A DNA stretch of 62,000 bases from Symbiodinium natans. Lineage: Eukaryota; Sar; Dinophyceae; Suessiales; Symbiodiniaceae. Every line of letters starts with the position of its first letter. The first letter of the stretch is position 1. The DNA is taken from NCBI GenBank assembly GCA_905221605.1, contig CAJNDS010002192.1, positions 137,501 to 199,500 of the forward strand, written 5' to 3'. Below are positions 59,011 to 62,000 of the stretch, piece by piece. The notes under the pieces were generated by a model, which saw only the letters and a list, made by a program, of their open reading frames with translations, ran no database searches and was not told the DNA's origin. Position numbers and translations under genes: made by a program.

Positions 59011-59049
59011 TCACTGCCCATGGGCGTCGCGTGTTCAGCTGAGATAGGC

Positions 59050-59410
59050 CCTCCTTGTGGCTGCGGCCCAAGGCTTCAGGCCAAGGGAAAGGCTTGGCTC
59101 CCTTGATGTGATGCTTCAGGCCGAAGGCAGAGAGACTGGCGTGGCTTCTGGTGGCTGCGGGCTGAGCCGGAGAGCGGGCTGCTGGCGAAGATGAAGGCTT
59201 GGCCCCCCTGGGGGCTGCAGGCTAAAGCTGGTGGCTAAGATTGAAAGCGAGAGAGTGTCCTCTTTGAGGCTGCCGCTCCGTGGCCGGCGGCCAAGATAGC
59301 TATATAGCTGTTTGGCCGGCCTTGAGGTTGCGGCTTCAAGCCAAAGGCCGAAGGCTAGGATAGCGGCTTGAGCCAGCTTAGGCCAAAAGTAGGTTCATAG
59401 CCCGAGACGA
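59050..59410. repeat. Degenerate GC-rich repeats (AGGCTTGGC/GGCTGCGG)
   Basis: Short, imperfectly repeated GGCTTCAGGCC/GGCTGCGG motifs, similar in style to 44690-44990. They end where the AT-rich island begins. Confidence 0.55.
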
Positions 59411-59454
59411 GATTCAAGTTCGCTGTTATGATTTACCCAAAAATCACACAAAGT

Positions 59455-59535
59455 TCATTTACCACTTCGCCACCTTGCACAAAACACCAATTTACCACAC
59501 AAAATTTCATTTACCACCTCGCCACCTCAAACAAA
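59455..59535. repeat. Left copy of CATTTACCACCTCGCCACC repeat
   Basis: Two to three CATTTACCAC motifs with CGCCACCT; a closely similar block lies at 60096-60172, so the zinc-finger gene is bracketed by direct repeats. Confidence 0.75.
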
Positions 59536-59599
59536 TACCCCAAACACATCTGCGCAATGCACATTGTATAGAATTTTACTAATTCTTTTTAGTAAAATG

Positions 59600-60025
59600 C
59601 TACTTGGTAGATTTTTCCCGCATTACTCTGTTAATATGCATTTCACTTGACACGTGCAAATGCCAATCATAATTCATTGCTTGCCATTTACATCTGTCGC
59701 AACAAAAATATTCTACACCACAACACATTTCCTTCCTGTCCGGTCGTTCCAGTTCTTCATTGTTTAAACTTTTTTGTAAAAAGTATTGATGATTTTTTGA
59801 TTTTTCGTGTTGCGATTTCTTATATTTCTTAACATCATAATCACACAATTCACAATGATAAACGATTTGTTGATATTCTTTTAATCTTGCTTGTCCTCTT
59901 TCACTTTCTCTATATTGTTTGTTCCGTTCTCTGATTTTGTCTGCGTTTTGTTCTCTGTATTTTTGGTCGTATGCTTTCTTTTTTTCTGCATTATTCAATC
60001 TCAGTTTTTTAGTTTCTTCGGTCAT
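59600..60025 (-). CDS. Small Lys-rich zinc-finger protein
   Basis: A 141-residue protein from an ATG at 60025. Residues 1-50 are a Lys/Arg/Glu/Asn-rich helix (KKKAYDQKYREQNADKIRER). Two Cys/His clusters follow: HCELCDYDVKKYKKSQHEKS (C-x2-C-x12-H-x5-H) and CCDRCKWQAMNYDWHLHVSS with further Cys just before. This layout is common in small proteins of giant viruses, Polinton-like viruses and their host insertions. It shares strand, AT-rich composition and fold type with the ORF entering at the right edge. A DNA-binding role is inferred. Near-identical motifs (CATTTACCACCTCGCCACC) lie on both sides of it. Confidence 0.72.
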   Translation of the reverse strand: MTEETKKLRLNNAEKKKAYDQKYREQNADKIRERNKQYRESERGQARLKEYQQIVYHCELCDYDVKKYKKSQHEKSKNHQYFLQKSLNNEELERPDRKEMCCGVEYFCCDRCKWQAMNYDWHLHVSSEMHINRVMREKSTK

Positions 60026-60095
60026 CGTCTCCTACTAAGTAAGTCCTCAAACGTTTAAATGGTTTTTGGTAAAACAGGTTTGTATGTAAATCATC

Positions 60096-60172
60096 CATTT
60101 ACCACTTCCCCGCCTTACACGAATAACCACTTTACCACAAATCATCCATTTACCACCTCGCCACCTTAAACA
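60096..60172. repeat. Right copy of CATTTACCACCTCGCCACC repeat
   Basis: The same order of motifs as at 59455-59535, with small differences. Confidence 0.75.
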
Positions 60173-60307
60173 ATCCCCCTATACCAAAACTACCAAAGAA
60201 CTCCCTGATGAATAAATTATGAACCTACTTGTGGCACCCTTGTATGATTTATTATGTATAAAATTATGAACCTACTTGTGGGGGGCTTGTAGAAAATTCC
60301 ACTAACG

Positions 60308-60415
60308 AACAGCGAACACACACCACTGTGAGCACACACTACCGTGACACACACCACTGTGACACACACCACTGTGAGCACACACTACCGTGACACACAC
60401 CACCGTGAGCACACA
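60308..60415. repeat. CACACACCACTGTGAGCACA tandem repeat
   Basis: Six to seven degenerate units of 15-20 bp with short self-complementary parts (CAC...GTG). Confidence 0.78.
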
Positions 60416-60429
60416 ACCGGCTGACACGC

Positions 60430-60555
60430 GTAAATGTTTTACCGCCTCCGGTAAATGCTTTACCACGGTATTTTCCTGCTAAAACAAGGGTTCGGTAAAA
60501 GTTTTACCGTCTCTGGTAAATGTTTTACCGTCTCCGGTAAATGTTTTACCGAACG
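60430..60555. repeat. Repeated hairpin motif GGTAAATGTTTTACC
   Basis: Five copies of an imperfect inverted repeat (GGTAAA...TTTACC), several joined by CGTCTCC. Confidence 0.82.
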
Positions 60556-60613
60556 CAACACAGAGGGGGCACATTTCGCGTATGCTGTCCCCGCATTTCC
60601 TAAATGCAGACCC

Positions 60614-60775
60614 CGCATTTAGTAAATTCTGCCACTGAATTTACTAAATTCTGCCACTGAATTTACTAAATTCTGCCACTGAATTTACTAAATTCTGCCA
60701 CTGAATTTAGTAAATTCTGCCTCTGAATTTACTAAATTCTGCCTTTGAATTTACTAAATTCTGCCTCTGAATTTC
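60614..60775. repeat. 22-bp iterated palindrome GAATTTACTAAATTC
   Basis: Seven units with 22-bp spacing, each with a 15-bp near-perfect palindrome and a TGCCACT spacer. They lie about 20 bp downstream of the integrase stop, so they may act as terminators, or as protein-binding iterons. Confidence 0.85.
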
Positions 60776-60793
60776 CCACACGCGCTGTCCTGC

Positions 60794-61708
60794 TCATACT
60801 TTTAGCAACTCGTGCCGTAAATAAGACCGCCTATTTTCATTATCTAAATAATAATATTTTTGACCTAATTTTTGGTCTAATCTAGTGATTGTTTGTTTAT
60901 TTTTCAACCAATGACTTGAACGTTCCTTTTCACTAATGCCTTTTTTACGCATAACCTTAACCTCATCATTAACACTCAATTCAGGGTAAAGCCTCGTTCT
61001 TTTTGCGTGTAAAGTTATATGTAATTTAACAGCAAATTCATTTTTAGGGAGTTTTGCTTGGGATGGCGTGAATCCGGTTGTTGAATGGACTTTTTTGTTA
61101 TTATATGTTAATAATACCTCAAAAATATAATCTGTCCATTGAATATTCGTTTTTCCTTTCTTTTCATCGGCTTCAACTCGCTTATACAGGGCATCTTTGA
61201 AACTACGGATGGCTCTCTCGGCAAAATTTGCGTGTCCTCTGGTTCGGTGATGTTTTGTATTCTCTTCTTTTAAGTATTGCTGAATTGAGTTAGAACTTAA
61301 TGCAGGTTCATCATCGGTATATAGTAATTTACACTTCCCGCCCATTTTGTTAAATCCTTCAATTAAACCACTTGCTACATCTCCTTCTTTTGTGCTTTTA
61401 ATTGGCACTACAACCATAAATTTTGAAAAAACATCTATCATTAAAGCCCCTGCATTAAGTTTTTGGTCAGGAATATCGTTTATAAAGAACAAATCAAATT
61501 GGAACTCAAAGAAACTATGTGGAGGTATATACGAATTCTCACCTCTCATCTTCCTCTTCTCTTCAACATTCCTTTTAAAGAACTCTTCTACATCATCCTT
61601 TGTAATACTGGCATCCTTTTCCTTACTGTCTTTAAGTGTAGTCGCCTTACTCCCAAATCCCGAACGGTCATAATAAATACTGCGTATAATATCTTGTTTA
61701 GATGTCAT
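60794..61708 (-). CDS. rve-type (DDE) integrase of a Maverick/virus-like element
   Basis: A 304-residue protein starting at ATG 61708; the open frame reaches 61720 but begins there with TTG. The retroviral-type integrase core shows Asp in FEFQFDLFFINDIPDQ (about residue 71), Asp in LLYTDDEPALSS (about 132) and Glu in GHANFAERAIRSFKD (about 167), the D,D35E triad. The segment LLTYNNKKVHSTTGFTPSQA (about 205-224) is typical of integrases of Polintons, Ginger-like transposons and retroelements. The C-terminal part resembles a chromo/SH3-like DNA-binding tail. No reverse transcriptase is visible nearby, which favours a Polinton-like or virus-like DNA element over an LTR retrotransposon. The surrounding DNA is AT-rich, unlike the rest of the window. 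It is flanked by zinc-finger ORFs on the same strand. Confidence 0.82.
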   Translation of the reverse strand: MTSKQDIIRSIYYDRSGFGSKATTLKDSKEKDASITKDDVEEFFKRNVEEKRKMRGENSYIPPHSFFEFQFDLFFINDIPDQKLNAGALMIDVFSKFMVVVPIKSTKEGDVASGLIEGFNKMGGKCKLLYTDDEPALSSNSIQQYLKEENTKHHRTRGHANFAERAIRSFKDALYKRVEADEKKGKTNIQWTDYIFEVLLTYNNKKVHSTTGFTPSQAKLPKNEFAVKLHITLHAKRTRLYPELSVNDEVKVMRKKGISEKERSSHWLKNKQTITRLDQKLGQKYYYLDNENRRSYLRHELLKV

Positions 61709-61724
61709 TATAATAAACAAGATA

Positions 61725-62000
61725 TTATTTTTCTTGTTCTAACCCTTTTAAATAATTCTGATGTGTCTGTGTTTTCAAATGCCTTGCCTTATGACTAAAA
61801 GTATAAGTTCTCCCACATTCACAGGCAATGGACTTGTTCAGTCTGTCTTTGTTTTTTATAAATCGCTCCTGATAATATAGTTTCAACTCTTCTTTGTGTT
61901 TTTCTTTGTATTCTCGCCGTTGGACATTACACTGTTCTTTGTTGTCTTGGTAATATTCTTTAAATGTCCTGTTTCGCCCTGCAACATACTTGTTGATACA
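61725..62000 (-). CDS. Zinc-finger protein, 5' part outside the window
   Basis: The last 91 codons of a minus-strand ORF that enters at the right edge in frame and ends with TAA at 61727-61725, 17 bp upstream of the integrase ATG. The visible part has a Lys/Arg/Glu-rich helix with repeated KE/YQ steps, then a C2H2-like finger in ACECGRTYTFSHKARHLKTQ (C-x-C-x8-H-x3-H and a further His). It is a relative of the 59600-60025 protein. The short spacing to the integrase suggests co-transcription. Start codon not visible. Confidence 0.68.
   Translation of the reverse strand, partial: CINKYVAGRNRTFKEYYQDNKEQCNVQRREYKEKHKEELKLYYQERFIKNKDRLNKSIACECGRTYTFSHKARHLKTQTHQNYLKGLEQEK

Larger units (their letters stand above)
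59415..62000. mobile_element. AT-rich virus-like/Maverick-like island, right end outside window
   Basis: Composition changes abruptly near 59415 from GC-rich to AT-rich. Three minus-strand ORFs (zinc finger, integrase, zinc finger) are closely spaced, lack visible introns and are separated by repeat-rich intergenic DNA. Gene content fits a Polinton/Maverick-like or Polinton-like-virus insertion. The right boundary and capsid or polymerase genes are not in view. Confidence 0.65.

Noticed and set aside
60430-60775. CRISPR array
   Set aside because: The regularly spaced repeats have constant, not unique, spacers and lie in a eukaryotic or virus-like context.

Overview
The window reads as nuclear DNA of a dinoflagellate or a close relative; this is an inference. 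Supporting signs: telomere-type TTTAGGG repeats throughout; host exons I can recognise all lie on the minus strand, like a unidirectional gene block; introns appear to use GC as well as GT donors and acceptors usually read AG|G; many microsatellites; and a large tyrosine-recombinase retroelement. No rRNA, tRNA or CRISPR array was recognised.

Region 1 (about 0.5-39.2 kb) is a mosaic of short minus-strand exons (roughly 48-200 bp) separated by introns full of telomere-like arrays. Two genes can be named from domain motifs. The first is an ERCC4-type (XPF/MUS81 superfamily) structure-specific nuclease with several helix-hairpin-helix (HhH) exons (about 13.2 kb down to 1.7 kb). The second is a TenA/thiaminase-II-family protein in six exons (20,506 down to 18,645). 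A further set of convincing but unrecognised exons lies between 38.7 and 20.8 kb. On the + strand most exons have CCCTAAA arrays on their left and TTTAGGG arrays on their right. In the pre-mRNA many introns would therefore begin with UUUAGGG repeats and end with CCCUAAA repeats, which are complementary.

Region 2 (39.2-48.85 kb) has no telomere-like arrays. It holds dispersed and tandem repeats: a 51-bp minisatellite, an identical pair of 218-bp direct repeats, duplicated ~290-bp segments and a short module with an A-rich tail. I recognise no gene there.

Region 3 (48,850-57,691) is an apparently complete 8.84-kb tyrosine-recombinase retroelement on the minus strand. It has the split direct repeats of Ngaro/PAT-type elements: A1 - ORFs - B1/A2 - spacer - B2. 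B1 and B2 are identical (158 bp) and A1 and A2 differ at one base in 215. Gene order is tyrosine recombinase, Gag-like protein with a CCCH finger, cytosine-methyltransferase-like domain, reverse transcriptase/RNase H. The Gag and methyltransferase ORFs share one frame, separated by a single UGA. The methyltransferase ORF has no AUG before its catalytic motif, and its stop overlaps the RT start as ATGA. This element is the strongest candidate for an undescribed system.

Region 4 (57.7-59.4 kb) is a 269-bp tandem repeat plus degenerate GC-rich repeats. Region 5 (59.4-62.0 kb) changes sharply to AT-rich DNA with minus-strand genes for an rve (DDE) integrase and two small zinc-finger proteins, plus iterated palindromes. 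It resembles part of a Maverick/Polinton-like or virus-like integrated element and runs off the right edge.
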